Notes: generated by a model from the letters alone, not told the origin. A stretch of DNA of 64,000 nt from Sorex araneus (GCF_027595985.1 NC_073311.1:52181292-52245291); one strand, 5' to 3'. Counted from the first letter of the stretch, positions 1-10,728 are shown. Made by a program: numbers and translations.

Positions 1-137
1 TTGATGCTCTTTGTGTTCCTGGAGCGAGCAGATGTAATTGGGCTACATTAGCACGCAACAGGGACGAATGGAGATGTTACTGGCGACTGCTCCAGCAAAT
101 CAATGAGCAATGGTATGACAAGTGATACAAGTGATAT
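1..137 (+). mobile_element. RTE-type LINE, 3' end
   Basis: An open frame runs from the window edge to a TGA at 123-125. It contains the LARNRDEW-type C-terminal motif of RTE/BovB-like ORF2 proteins and is followed by a short GTGATACAA tail instead of poly(A). The same 3' terminus caps the RTE-tail SINEs throughout the window (for example 24630-24867 and 40732-40980). An antisense RTE copy with more of the ORF lies at 43523-44146. Confidence 0.75.
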
Positions 138-149
138 TTCATAAATAAG

Positions 150-574
150 TGAAGTCCTTATATGTCTGTCTCTCTCTTTTTCTGACTCATTTCACTTAAC
201 ATGATACTCTCCATGACCATCCACTTAAAAGCAAACTTCATAACTTCATCTTTCCTAACAGTTGCATAGTATTTCATTGTGTAGATGTACCAACGTGTCT
301 TTAACCATTTGTCTATTCTCGGGCACTCAGGTTGTTTCCAGATTCTGGCTATTGTGAGCAGTGCTGCAATGACCATACAGGGGCAGATGTCATTTCTACT
401 GTGCTTTTTTGCACCCTCGGGATATAATCCCAGAAGTGGTATTGCTGGGTCATATGGAAGCTCAATTTTTAGTTTTTGAAGGAATGTCTACATTGTTTTC
501 CAAAAAGGCTGGACCAGTTGGCATTCCCACAAATAGTGAAAGAGTGTCCCTTTCTCCCCACATCCACACCAACC
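150..574 (-). mobile_element. L1 ORF2 C-terminal fragment, antisense
   Basis: The minus strand encodes the L1 ORF2 C-terminal signature (a WYIYTMKYY-like box, then an MLSEMSQ-like box). It lacks the 3' UTR and poly(A) and meets a sense L1 fragment head to head near 575. Because it overlaps the region covered by its neighbour, it is probably a separate insertion and not a simple 5' inversion. Confidence 0.8.
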
Positions 575-1463
575 CTGGTTCAGCCCTTTTGGAAAACAAT
601 ATGGACGATTCTCAAAAAATTAGAAATTGAGCTTCCATTTGACCCAGCAATACCACTCCTGGGAATATATCCCGGAGAGGCAAAATGGTATAGTAGAGAT
701 GGCATATGTATTTCTATGTTCATCGCAGCACTGTTTACAATAGCCAGAATCTGGAAAAAACCAGAGTGCCCCAAAGCAGATGACTGGTTAAAGAAACTCT
801 GGTACATCTACACAATGGAATACTATGTAGCTGTCAGAAAACATGAAGTCATGAAATTTGCATATAAATGTATCAACATGGAAAGTATCATGTTGAGTGA
901 AATGAGTCAGAAAGAAAGAGACAGACATAGAAAGATTGCACTCATATGTGGAATATAATGTAACTGAGAAGTACAAGTTGGCAACGATGCAACTTCTGGC
1001 AGATATCTCTCTGGACTTAGTTACTAAAATACTAAATTACAGAAACCCAAAACTGAGAGGCCGCTAAGTGTGGTCACTCGACCTCATACCTCTTCATCCT
1101 CAGCAATGGAAAACAAATTATCTAATGCTTCCTTTTCAGCAGGTCTGACTTTAGGGGAGAGACTCTCCAAACAATAATAGTGAGTTTTGTTGAAATATTG
1201 TATGCAATCAAAGTGAAAGTAAAGTGAAATTTATTAGTTACACAGGCGAGGGGGGCTAAGGATGGGGGGGCTAGGGGCGTGGTGGGGTTAGGGGTGTGGG
1301 GGGGCGGGGTAGAGCTATACTGGGATTCTTGGTGGTGGAATGTGAGCACTGGTGAAGGGATGGGTGTTCGAGCATTGTGTAACTGAGATTTAAACCTGAA
1401 AACTTTGTAACTTTCCACATGGTGACTCAATAAAAAACTAAAAAAAAGAACTAAAAAAAAAAA
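575..1463 (+). mobile_element. L1 3' end: ORF2 C-terminus, 3' UTR and poly(A)
   Basis: The frame from about 575 to the TAA at 956-958 reads the end of L1 ORF2 (ELPFDPAIPLLGIYP, FIAALFTIARIW, YIYTMEYY, MLSEMSQ). A 3' UTR of about 480 bp follows, containing a G-rich stretch at 1240-1315, an AATAAA-like signal and an A-rich tail ending near 1463. The 3' portion is nearly identical by eye to 46540-47157, marking a young subfamily. Confidence 0.88.
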
Positions 1464-2820
1464 GGAATTCATATATACCTGACTTCAATGCACAAGTACT
1501 TGTCCTTAGAATCAAAGAACAGTATTGTTATGTGTATTCTTTTTATCAGTTTCCTGGTGCTTATGGTATAGTCCTATGTGAATAATTGAGAAATAACCAG
1601 TTTCTGTTCTTATGAACACTATTCAGATTCCCAGGAAGTGAGCTAAGTATATCATTAGAGAAAATTTAATTTCATTCCTTTAGTTTTAATGCTTAAGATG
1701 AAGGAGATAATAAATGGAGGAGCCAAATTTTAGGTCCACGGAAATTGTGTGGTTTGGCCTTCACATTTGAGCAAGAAAGTCACCTTATTTTTCAACTCCC
1801 TAATTTCTTTCTATTGATGCAGATCATCTCAAATTCCCTTCCAAGTTGCTGTATAAGTGTTATTCCTCCATCAGAGGATTCTGGACCCATTCCCCAACTC
1901 TTACATCTTTTCCTAGGCACATGTAGCAAATACTAGGGTAACAAACTAATGTAATTAAAAAAAATAAATTTGCAGTGAATTAAATTAAACTTAAATCAGA
2001 TCCAGCACGTTAGAGTGAGTTCCTCCTTTAATAGACTTCTTACCAAAAGGGTGAGGCTGTACTGACAAATCAGAATTCTCCATTAGAGACTTCTCTAGGG
2101 AATTCCGAGTAATTGCATGTTCATTTTCTTAATCTTTCATTATTTGTCATTTTCATCATTGTTAAGAAAGATGAGAAGTTATTATCCTTGAACAACTGTA
2201 ATTATAAAAAACACAGTGAAATCATTGATAAATCATGTAGAATAAATGTTCTAGTTGAAATAACCCATCAGATAAAAGAATAGAAACCCTCATGTGACAA
2301 CATGTTATTTTTAATCTTTATGAATTATGTACATCCCTGTTTCTATAACCCAAATTTCACTAGGAGGAAGGAGAATACAATGATTTAAAGTTGTTTTTTC
2401 TATCTGTTAATTACTGTATCAGTTTTGAGTAGAGCCCAACAGCAGAAGTTTGAAGACCAAGCAATGATACATTTAACGAGTGGAAATGTTAACAACAGTC
2501 TATCCTATTTATTTTTCTGTCTTCCTTTTTCCGAGAGCAGACAGAAAACAAGAGGCAACAGAATTAGAATAATCAAGCCAATTTCAAAACAACTCACCAG
2601 TTATGGTGCACTCATCATTTATTGTGAATTACTATTTCTCTATTGATTCTTCTATCAAGAATTTAGCATGTTAATTATCCTAATTATTAACATGAATGCA
2701 GAGAACATTTTAAAAGTTTCTTTAAACGGTTCCTGATAATCTATGTCCTATCACTTCAGTAATATGACACTGCATTTTCTGGTAGAAATTTACTTTTCCG
2801 GAGAAATAAAGGGAGAGAGT
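1464..2820. other. Unassigned intergenic sequence
   Basis: AT-rich sequence. I see no recognisable gene, RNA or repeat; the short open frames have no motif. Confidence 0.5.
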
Positions 2821-3095
2821 TAATTTTGTTTATTTTTATTTTTAAAAATTCATTTATTTTTAAAAATTGAATCAGAGAGATATACAGCTACAAAGTTGTT
2901 CATGATCGAATTTCACTCATACAATGTTCCAACACCCACCCCTTCACCAGTGTCCATTTCCACCACCAATTTCTCTATGCTGGCCTTCCCTTCTCCTGCC
3001 TGTATGGAAGGTACTTTTCTTATCTCTCTCTCTCTCTCTTTCCCTCTCTCTCTTTCTCTCTGACATTTTGGTTTGCAATATAGGTACTGAAAGGA
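2821..3095 (-). mobile_element. L1 3' UTR fragment, antisense
   Basis: It begins with a T/A-rich stretch (the antisense poly(A)), then the recurring antisense L1 3' UTR text (ttgaatca, tcatacaatgttccaacacccacc, ttcaccagtg), and ends in a CT-rich tract at 3027-3062. The same module recurs at 9036, 20322, 20910 and 39475. Confidence 0.75.
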
Positions 3096-4080
3096 GTTCA
3101 TTTTGAATAGTGTTTCTCAAAGTTGAATTAAGCACTTAACCTACTCAAGATTATTTCTTATTGATATTCTTATCACTTTGATCAATAAAAATACAATATT
3201 AGAACCTTAAAATAACTCAATCTAATTGTATTTATCCCCTATAATTTTAGTAAGACAATCCTCCAATCTATTAACATTAAATTAAGGATATTGCTTTAAA
3301 AGGATACACAAGAAGATTCTGGTGTGGCATATTAATCTCATGGAACAAGTTTCATGGGAGAGTAAAATAGTAATAAAGAACTACAAAATTCAACATATTA
3401 TTATTAGATTTTATGTTATATATAAGAGATACCCTCACAGATCTAGATCACCAAGACAATGATTAAATTGTTAGAATCAAATTTTTAAAAAGATGAAATG
3501 AACAGGAAAGAAATAAACTTTGAGTTATTGGCACACTCTCACAGCCAAGATTTTAGATCTTATAATATGTGAGCTCTCAAAATAAAGACAAAGTAATGCT
3601 TGGAATAAGATTTAGAATTACAAGTATGGTGCATTATTTGAACCTCTTTTTTCTTATGAATTAACTCCCAAATTTAAACAATTTATATATTTTTTCATAT
3701 ATAAACAATATAACATAATTTAAAGGCCCACCTCGCTTTGCAAGTCAGTCTCAGCTATTATTACAAAGTTTTTTACCTAAATTTGTAAATCATATACTTA
3801 AGTTTTATAAATTACATTTTGATTCTTATTACTTACCTGCTGTTGCTTTTTGTTTTATTACCCATTTGTTTTATGAAGTAGGCAGGCAGACAGATAGAAA
3901 AAGCACCCCCTTCCCAGCCCCGCCCATGACAATGAGTTCCTGGAGAATAATAAAACCAGCTAGTCCTCAGGCTGCCAGGACCACCTTGTGGCCACAGAAC
4001 AAAGGCCTGTTAAGACCATTAGTTGGCGGACAGACCCAGAGAAGACTGGACTCATCAGAGAAACGCTCCAGCAGAAACAT
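3096..4080. other. Unassigned AT-rich intergenic sequence
   Basis: No gene or clear repeat is visible. Local GC content rises after 3900. Confidence 0.5.
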
Positions 4081-4088
4081 CCACCAAG

Positions 4089-4222
4089 GGGCTGGAGTGA
4101 TAGTACAGCAGGTAAGGTCGACCCGGGTTCGATTCCCAGCATCCCATATGGTCCCCCAGCACCGCCAGGAGTAATTCCTGAGTGACCCCTGTGCATCGCC
4201 GGGTGTGACCCAAAAAGAAACA
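4089..4222 (+). mobile_element. A-tail SINE
   Basis: A tRNA-like head (GGGCTGGAGTGATAG) is followed by the B-box GGTTCGATTCC, the CATCCCATATGGTCCCC core and a GTGTGACCCAAAAAG end. The 8-bp CCACCAAG flanks it at 4081-4088 and again just downstream, as a target-site duplication (TSD). Confidence 0.88.
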
Positions 4223-4230
4223 GCCACCAA

Positions 4231-4875
4231 GAAGGAATGTCAAAGAAGGCCATCAACTACTCCCAACTCTCTCCCTTGGCACCCACCCTAGCAGTGGACT
4301 CTTACCAGGGCAGAAAACCCCAGGTTGGGGCAAGTGAGGAAAACACACTTTACAAGCCAACTTGGGAGAGGAGAGGCACACATGTGTGTTTCCAGCCCAT
4401 ACACGTGGTGTGGGCACGCAGCGCTGCTGGAATCTCCCCTCTTGAGATGTGTACTTTCATACCCTCAAAATGTTCACATAAAACCTATTTTTTACTTCCT
4501 GGCTCATCGCCTTCTGCTCTGCAAGGGGATGGTGAAGACGCGAAAGGTCTGGGTAAGGTCTAGGACGGACTTTCCTTTCCTGCAAAGCGCAGGTCCTTGC
4601 TCCAGCCGGGGTCCACGGCTCCCCCAGAAATCAGGTGGCAGAGACCAACTCTCTGCACAGAGCAAGTGAGCAAGTGGACATCAGGTGCAGCTTGGCACTG
4701 CTCGCGGGACTGTGCAGAATAGGGTTCACTGTGGCCATTCGAACGCTGGATTGCCCCCGTGGTTCCTGGGTGCAGAGGGAAAGCTCCCGATTCCTGCTCC
4801 CATCCCTCTCCTGCCGCTTCAAAAAGTCACCCGGAACCTGAACCGACATCAGTTTGTAATTTTTATGATGCTATC
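4231..4875. other. Unassigned, relatively GC-rich sequence
   Basis: Several overlapping open frames exist but none shows a domain or splice structure I recognise. Confidence 0.4.
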
Positions 4876-5679
4876 ATGCATCATTTGAAAACAATTTTGT
4901 TTAGCTTTGTGTTTGGGGGGTAAAGTCTCTTGCCCCCATGCCTGGCTGTCTTCACCAGGGCCCCTCGGAGGGGGGGGTGGATTGAGTTTCCCTCCCCGTC
5001 TCGAGCAGAGCCTCGGCAGCTCTCCAGAACCCAGAGATCTCCAGAAGATCTTCTGGGTTTTGGAGATCTTTCCAGAAGCAGAGCCCCAGAAGATCTCCAG
5101 AACCCAGCCACAGCCATGCTCAAGGCCACTCTCCACACGTTTGGACAAGCCTCACGCACAAAGGAACTTGCAGAGGACCCCAGGCATGTGGGACCCTGGT
5201 TTGAGATCTCCAAGCCTGCTCAGATAGGGACTGGGCCTCCTCCACTCAGATCCCCTATATTCCAGTAGCTTGGCAGCCACACCCACAAACTACCCCCAGC
5301 AGCCTGTAATCCTATCAATGGTCAAGATTCAGAGACTATAAAACAAAGCTCTCGAAAGAGCCTAGTTCTCCCTCTCAGAGAACCTGGCAAGGTATCGAGA
5401 GCATCCTGCCTGCATGGCAGAAACTGGCAAGCTCTCCTTGGCATATTTGATATGCCAAATACAGTAACAATGCTGGGTCTCATTCTCCTTACCCTGAAAG
5501 AGCCTCCAATGCAGCACCCTGGGAAGAACAAGTAAAGAGAGGCTGCTAAAATCTCAGGGCTAGGACGAATGGAGACGTTACTGGCGCCCGCTCGAGCAAA
5601 TCAATCATCAACGGGATGACAGTGATACAGTGATACATGCATCATTTGAAAACAATTTTGTTTTGCTTTGTGTTTGGGG
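4876..5679. repeat. 717-bp segment flanked by a near-perfect 43-bp direct repeat
   Basis: Bases 4876-4918 recur at 5637-5679 with one mismatch. The segment between (4919-5636) ends in an RTE-tail SINE. The direct repeat may be an unusually long target duplication or the scar of a tandem duplication. The unique part contains an imperfect palindrome at 5028-5059 (8-bp arms AACCCAGA/TCTGGGTT). Confidence 0.6.
5340..5636 (+). mobile_element. RTE-tail SINE, long-tail variant
   Basis: It carries the SINE body (CTCTCAGAGAACCTGGCAAG, then a GATATGCCAAATACAGTAAC-type segment). An extra stretch of about 90 bp before the shared tail ends in GACGAATGGAGACGTTACTGG, and the element finishes with GTGATACA units. 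The extra stretch aligns by eye with more of the RTE ORF end than in the ordinary SINE. A second long-tail copy is at 51137-51364. The 5' boundary is approximate. Confidence 0.7.
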
Positions 5680-5822
5680 TGCCACAGCCTGCAGTGCTCA
5701 GGGCTCACTCCGGGCTCTGCACTCAGGGATCACTCCTGGGCCTGCGGGGTCCCAGGTATCCTGCCAGGTCTGTCGCGAGCAAGACAAGTATCCTACCCGC
5801 TGTACTATCTCTTTGGCCCGAA
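5664..5822 (-). mobile_element. A-tail SINE, degenerate
   Basis: Antisense core (CTGCACTCAGGGATCACTCC) and antisense head (CTACCCGCTGTACTATCTC), followed by TTGGCCC. Confidence 0.75.
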
Positions 5823-5907
5823 AAAAATTTAAAATCTGAGGATATGTTCAAAACAAATGAAAGGGCCATGAAGATTATTGCAATTATCTAGGAACTGGAG
5901 AGGCGAA

Positions 5908-5948
5908 GCCACACAGTGGTCATTTCGCAGCAATGACCACTGTGTGGC
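5908..5948. other. Perfect 17-bp inverted repeat, 7-nt loop
   Basis: 5908-5924 and 5932-5948 are exact reverse complements, separated by TCGCAGC. A second hairpin with 8-bp arms (AAAGCCCC/GGGGCTTT) sits 43 bp downstream at 5992-6020. No flanking repeat explains them. A structured RNA is possible but unproven. Confidence 0.6.
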
Positions 5949-6739
5949 GCCTTAGCATCGTGGATGGCATCGCAAAAGAACATCCAGGAAAAAAGCCCCG
6001 CACCTTATTGGAGGGGCTTTCTCCAAGAAATCCACAACGAGTGTTTGCATCACAGCGTTTAGTTATTTACATATTTGATTTTCCTTCACCAATATCTGAT
6101 TTTAGTTCCTGTGGCAACTGGAACCACAGCCTGCAACCAAACCTGTCCTTACCTCAGGAGCCAACCGCATTCTCCTCAGCTCACCAGGTACCGGATCTCC
6201 ATCTCTGGCAGAATCCACATCATGCTCCAACACTAGCAGTCCTGCTGCCAATGCCTTCTCTCTAGGAAAATGCACTTTTCTGAACCTCAAAAGGGGACGT
6301 GGATGCTCTCTGGAATATTTATCTTTCCTGTTTTGTTGACAATACTCTCTCCTAAATTTCGCTTTTCTGCTGGGGAATAGACATGGAGTCTAGTTTACTA
6401 GTTCTTCCTCGCTCCTTTCCTGAATGACCATCCTCTAGAAGTTGCCATCAGCAGTTCTGTTGAGGACTGTCTATGGACAGACTCCCAGAGGAGATATTTG
6501 TTCTGTCCTTCATTTCACCATCTAGGTACACGAGGCAGGCAACACTGATTCTTCAGGTCATGGGGTTTGGGGTGGGGGCAAACGGCTCCAAGCTCTAGCA
6601 GGGATTTTAGGGGTTATTCCCAAACCTCAGAATACAACATTCAGATACAAGATAACTTCCCTCTGAACTCTTTCCTCAGCTCATCTGTTGTTTCTCTGGT
6701 CCCTCTTCTTTCTAATCTCTGTGAATAGAGTCACTTCTG

Positions 6740-6741
<2 letters not shown>
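5949..6741. other. Unassigned intergenic sequence
   Basis: Apart from the small hairpin at 5992-6020 I see no gene or known repeat. Confidence 0.4.

Positions 6742-6777
<36 letters not shown>
6742..6777. repeat. (GT)n microsatellite
   Basis: About 18 uninterrupted GT units directly abut the A-tail end of an antisense SINE. Confidence 0.95.
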
Positions 6778-6780
<3 letters not shown>

Positions 6781-6933
6781 CGCCACACCCAGTGATGCTC
6801 AGGGCTTACTTCTGGCTCTGTGCTCAGGTATCACTCCTGACAGGGCTCAGGGGACCATATGGGGTGCAGGGGATTAAACTAGTGTTGGCTGTGTAAAATG
6901 CAAGTATCTTAACCCCTGTAGCATCTCCCTGGA
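6781..6933 (-). mobile_element. A-tail SINE, diverged
   Basis: Antisense order CCACACCCAGTGATGCTCAG, then GGACCATATGGGGTGCAGGG, then TAACCCCTGTAGCATCTCCC. Many substitutions mark an old copy. Confidence 0.8.
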
Positions 6934-7034
6934 GCCTCTTTAATTTTTTTTTTTTTACAATTAGAAAATAGCTTTCTTTAACAATAATGTGTTTACATCA
7001 CTATTTGAGCACAGGGATTACTTGGAAAGACAAA

Positions 7035-7215
7035 CGTAATACAATTTTTATTTTATTTTGAGTCACCCTGAGATACACAGTTACAAAGCTGTGATTTGGT
7101 TTCAGTCATACAGTGTTCCAACACCCACCCTTCTCATCCCTTTCTTTACCAGTGTACATTTCCTACCACCAATGACTCCAGTTTTTCTCCCACCACCCTA
7201 CCCCCATCCCTCTCT
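7035..7215 (-). mobile_element. L1 3' UTR fragment, antisense
   Basis: GAGATACACAGTTACAAAGC, then CATACAGTGTTCCAACACCC, then the C-rich tract; T/A-rich on the poly(A) side. Confidence 0.75.
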
Positions 7216-7258
7216 GGAACCTCATTTCTGATTTTTAAATTGTGCTGTTGGATCGGTT

Positions 7259-7373
7259 AGAAAAGGGGAGAAAAAAGGGAAGAGAAGAGGAGGAGAAGGA
7301 AGGAATAATGGAAGGAAAGAGGAGGGGAGGGAAGGGGAAGGACAAGGGAAGGGAGGGGAGGAAAGTGAAGGAC
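7259..7373. repeat. GA/GGA-rich purine tract
   Basis: About 115 bp almost purely purine on the plus strand (GGGAAG, GGAGGGG units), a low-complexity tract. Confidence 0.85.
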
Positions 7374-7766
7374 CTTAAACCCCACCTCTGAAAGTGGGAG
7401 GGATCACTAAGGGGAAAAGATGGCAGACTGGCATGCTAGGTCAGATTCTTCAGATGCCAAGCCTGAAACAGGAATGTTTTCAAAATATTTATTGACTTCT
7501 CACGGGGAGAAGGAGGGAAACAGTAGGACTAGGGGGTGAAAACAAATAAGAACATAATCTTGCATACAGACTGGCATGGTCTGGGCCACAGAGGGGACTC
7601 TGGTCCGGGGTTGCTAGCCCCACTTCTGCCCACTTGTGCCCTCAAGCAGAGGTCATGGGGGGCAGTCCTCTGGTGCATGGGTAGCTGGGAGTGCTAAGTC
7701 CAGACACAGCACAACACTAATGGAGGTTCTGAGAGAACATCACACATTTCCTTTATTATTATTATT
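7374..7766. other. Unassigned intergenic sequence
   Basis: No gene or repeat recognised. It ends in a short ATT microsatellite at 7755-7770. Confidence 0.4.
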
Positions 7767-7780
7767 ATTAATTCTTTTTT

Positions 7781-9019
7781 AAAATTTATTTATTTCATTG
7801 AATCACCATATGAAAAGTTACAAAGTTCTCAGGCTTATGTCTCAGTTATACAATACTCAAACACCCATCCCTTCACCAGTGCCCATATTCCACCCCCAAA
7901 AATCCCAGTATACCTCCCAACCCCCGCCCCCCCACACCCATCTCCGCCTGCATAATTGATAAATTTCACTTCATTTTCCGTTTACCTTGATTACATTCCA
8001 TATTTCAACACAAAACTCACTATTGTTGGAGTTTCCCCCCAGGAAAGACAGCCCTACTGCCAAGGAAGCATTTGATAATTAGTTTTCCATTGCTGAGAAT
8101 GGGAGATATGAAGTCCCTCTGTTTCAAGTACATAAATTTCTTTTTCCTCCTTCCCGCGCCACCAAGTTTGTGCCTGCTTAATAAATAGTCCTCATAATAT
8201 GGTTGATGCCACTCCGCCTGGCAAGAAAAAAGGATATTTTCCGTCCTTGTCCGGCGTGGGGCAATGGCTTAGTTCACAGTCTAGGGACATGGCTGAAAGC
8301 AGTTTCTGGAACCAAAAGTAGTCTAGTTGGCCTTCTGGTTGATCAGCAGCAAAGCGGCCACACAAAAGTGTGGCCACCCGGGTTGAATCTCAGCAGAGCG
8401 TGCACTGGTATCGGCCCGAGACTGCCCAAGCGTCCAGCTGTTCCAAGTACATAGTTGTTTTTTTTTTCCCTTCCCCTTCCCGCGCCACTGTTTGTGCCTG
8501 CTTAATAGACCTCATAATATGATGGACGCCACACCGCGTTTCTCCCTGAAAAGGGAAAAGAACTGAGAAAGGAGGATATTTCCTCACCTCGACTGGCGTG
8601 GGGCTATGGCTTAGTTCAGTCTAGAGAAATGGCTGATACTTTGATTACCTTCAATATTTCAACAAAAAACCCGTATTATTGTTTGGAGTTTCCCCCACAG
8701 TCAGACCTGCTAAAAAGGAACCATTTCACATTGCTGACAATTAAGAGATATTCGGTCGCATAGCCGCGACAGCAGCCGTGCAGTTTTGGATTTCTGTATG
8801 AAGTCCAGGGAAAATTCTGCCAGAAATTGCATCATTGCTAGATTTTACTTCCCTTTTGTGGTGCTCATATGATGGAGAAGCCTGGAGAGATAAATCCTTC
8901 CCTGCTGGCGCCGCATGGGGCCGTGGTTCAGCTCATAGTCTGGAGGCATTTCTGTGAGCTGCTCGTGTCCAAAGTAGTTCAGTTGCCTCCGGGCTTGTGC
9001 TCGAGAAGCAGCAGAGAGC
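7781..9019 (-). mobile_element. ORF-less L1-tailed element (probable L1 deletion derivative)
   Basis: Read on the minus strand, a GC-richer 5' region without a long ORF passes straight into an L1-type 3' UTR (CTTCACCAGTG module) and poly(A). Internal sequence is repeated: two related blocks at about 8150-8450 and 8470-8640 each contain CGCGCCAC, TGTGCCTGCTTAATA and a TGGCTTAGTTCA box. TATTAATTCTTTTTT lies on both sides (ending near 7780, and at 9020-9034), a TSD. Closest relative in the window: 41406-42917. Confidence 0.7.
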
Positions 9020-9035
9020 TATTAATTCTTTTTTT

Positions 9036-9204
9036 TAAAATGGAACCATCATGAGATACACAATTATAAAGTTGTTCACGATTGGGTTTCAGTCATACAA
9101 TGTTCCAACACCCATCCCTTCACCAGTGTACATTTCCCACCACCAATGTCCTCAATTTCCTTCCCCACACCCCCCCACCTGCTTCTGTAGCAGCACTTTT
9201 CTTT

Positions 9205-9235
<31 letters not shown>

Positions 9236-9500
9236 GCTCGCTCGCTCGCTCACTCGCTTGCTCACTTGTTCACTTGCTCTTTCCTTTTGGGCATTATGAT
9301 TTGCACAGGTACTGAAGAGGTGATCATGTTTATCCCTTTACCTACACTCAGCTCTCGACCTGAGTGACCATGTCCAGCTCTCACTGTCATAGCAGACTTC
9401 TCTGTCCTAACTGCTCTCCACACACCACCACGTGCGGCAAATGTCCAACTATGGGCCAGTCCTCCTGTCCTTGCTTCTACCGTCCACATCACACTTTTTC
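9036..9500 (-). mobile_element. L1 3' UTR fragment, antisense, with CT tract
   Basis: Contains GAGATACACAATTATAAAG, ACAATGTTCCAACACCCATC and CACCACCAATGTCC, then a (CT)n/(CTCG)n tract at 9211-9250, then the conserved TTTTGGGCATTATGATTTGC. It becomes diverged after about 9350. Confidence 0.7.
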
Positions 9501-9869
9501 ACGGCAAATATGAACCCTGTGAACAGGACTCGGGCTAGACAAGTGTCTGTCCACATCCCAGGACTAAGGAACGTTAAGAAGACCCCAATCTAGATTATCA
9601 TCCAAACTTGAAGGAACCAGACAGAGCTTCATGGACAGGCAACAGCTCAGGGAATTCATAGCCTTGAAACCAGTTTTGCAAGAAGCATTAAAAAAGCTCC
9701 TTTAAAGGACAGGAGAAACTTTCCATCATGTGGTATTGAATATGGCACTTACTAATGTTTTTTTTTATGGTTGTCCTCTATTAGATTAAGAAGGTTAAAG
9801 CATATAGAAACAACACTCTGCATACTAGTCAATTTGTTCACTCATTCTTCATTCACTTATCTTTTAACA
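9501..9869. other. Unassigned intergenic sequence
   Basis: No feature recognised. Confidence 0.4.
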
Positions 9870-9896
9870 ATTAATTAATTAATTAATTAATTAATT
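9870..9896. repeat. (TTAA)n microsatellite
   Basis: About six TTAA units at the poly(A) side of the adjacent antisense L1. Confidence 0.9.
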
Positions 9897-10345
9897 TTTT
9901 TAATGTATCACCGTGAGCTACAGTTACAGACTTACAAACTTTCGCACTTACGTTTCAGTCATACAATGATCGAGTACCCATCCCTCCACCAGTGCCCTGT
10001 CTCCACCACCAATGTTCCCAGTATTGCTCCCACCACCACTGTCCCATCCCGCCCCCCACCCCCATCTCTGTGGCAGGTGCATTACCTTTTGCTCTCTCCT
10101 TTTGGGTGTTGTGGTTTGCAATACAGGCATTTCTTAAGTGGCCATCATGTTTGGTTCTTTGGTACATCTACACAATGGAATACTATGCAGCTCTTAGAAA
10201 AGACGAAGTCATGAAATTTGCATATAAGTGAAGCAACATTGAGAATATCATGTTAAGTGAAATGAGTCAGAAAAGAGAGGGACAGACATAGAAGGATTGC
10301 AGTCATTTGTGGAATATAAAGTAACATAATGGGAGATTAACACCA
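9893..10345 (-). mobile_element. L1 3' end with internal 5' inversion
   Basis: 9893-10162 is antisense L1 3' UTR. At about 10162 orientation flips, and 10162-10345 reads sense ORF2 C-terminus (YIYTMEYYAALRKDEVMKFAYK) into the start of the 3' UTR. In minus orientation this is inverted upstream piece, then sense tail, then poly(A), the signature of twin priming. Confidence 0.75.
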
Positions 10346-10493
10346 AGGATAGTAGAGATAAGGAGCACTTACCTTTTGTCGACAGAGGAGAGAGGCAATC
10401 CTTTTACTCACGTAGTTGATAATTTTAGAAATATTCTTTAGCCTCCACTAAGCAACCAGGATGTCTTCCTCTCTATGTTACTTCCCTTTCTAT

Positions 10494-10494
10494 T

Positions 10495-10525
<31 letters not shown>

Positions 10526-10560
10526 CGCACGCGCGCACGTGCTTGGGTGCACGTGTGCAC
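10494..10560. repeat. (TG)n/(CG)n microsatellite
   Basis: TG units passing into alternating GCGCACGCGCGCACGTGC, a purine-pyrimidine stretch of the Z-DNA-prone type. Confidence 0.9.
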
Positions 10561-10574
10561 GTGTGCTTTGGGTG

Positions 10575-10728
10575 GGGGGAGAGCAACACACTTGGCTATG
10601 TTCAGGGCTTACTCCTGGCTCTGTGCTCAGAGATCAGTCTTGGCAGTTTGGAGGTTTATATGGCATGTTGGGGATTGAACCTGGGTTGGGTTGCATGCAA
10701 GGCAAATGCTTACCTGGTCCTCCCTTTC
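10575..10728 (-). mobile_element. A-tail SINE, diverged
   Basis: TTACTCCTGGCTCTGTGCTC, then GGGGATTGAACCTGGGTTGG, then GCATGCAAGGCAAATGC in antisense order. Confidence 0.8.

Noticed and set aside
4089-4222. tRNA-like A and B boxes in the many SINE heads as possible tRNA genes
   Set aside because: They continue into SINE bodies, lack a complete cloverleaf and acceptor stem, and are flanked by target duplications.
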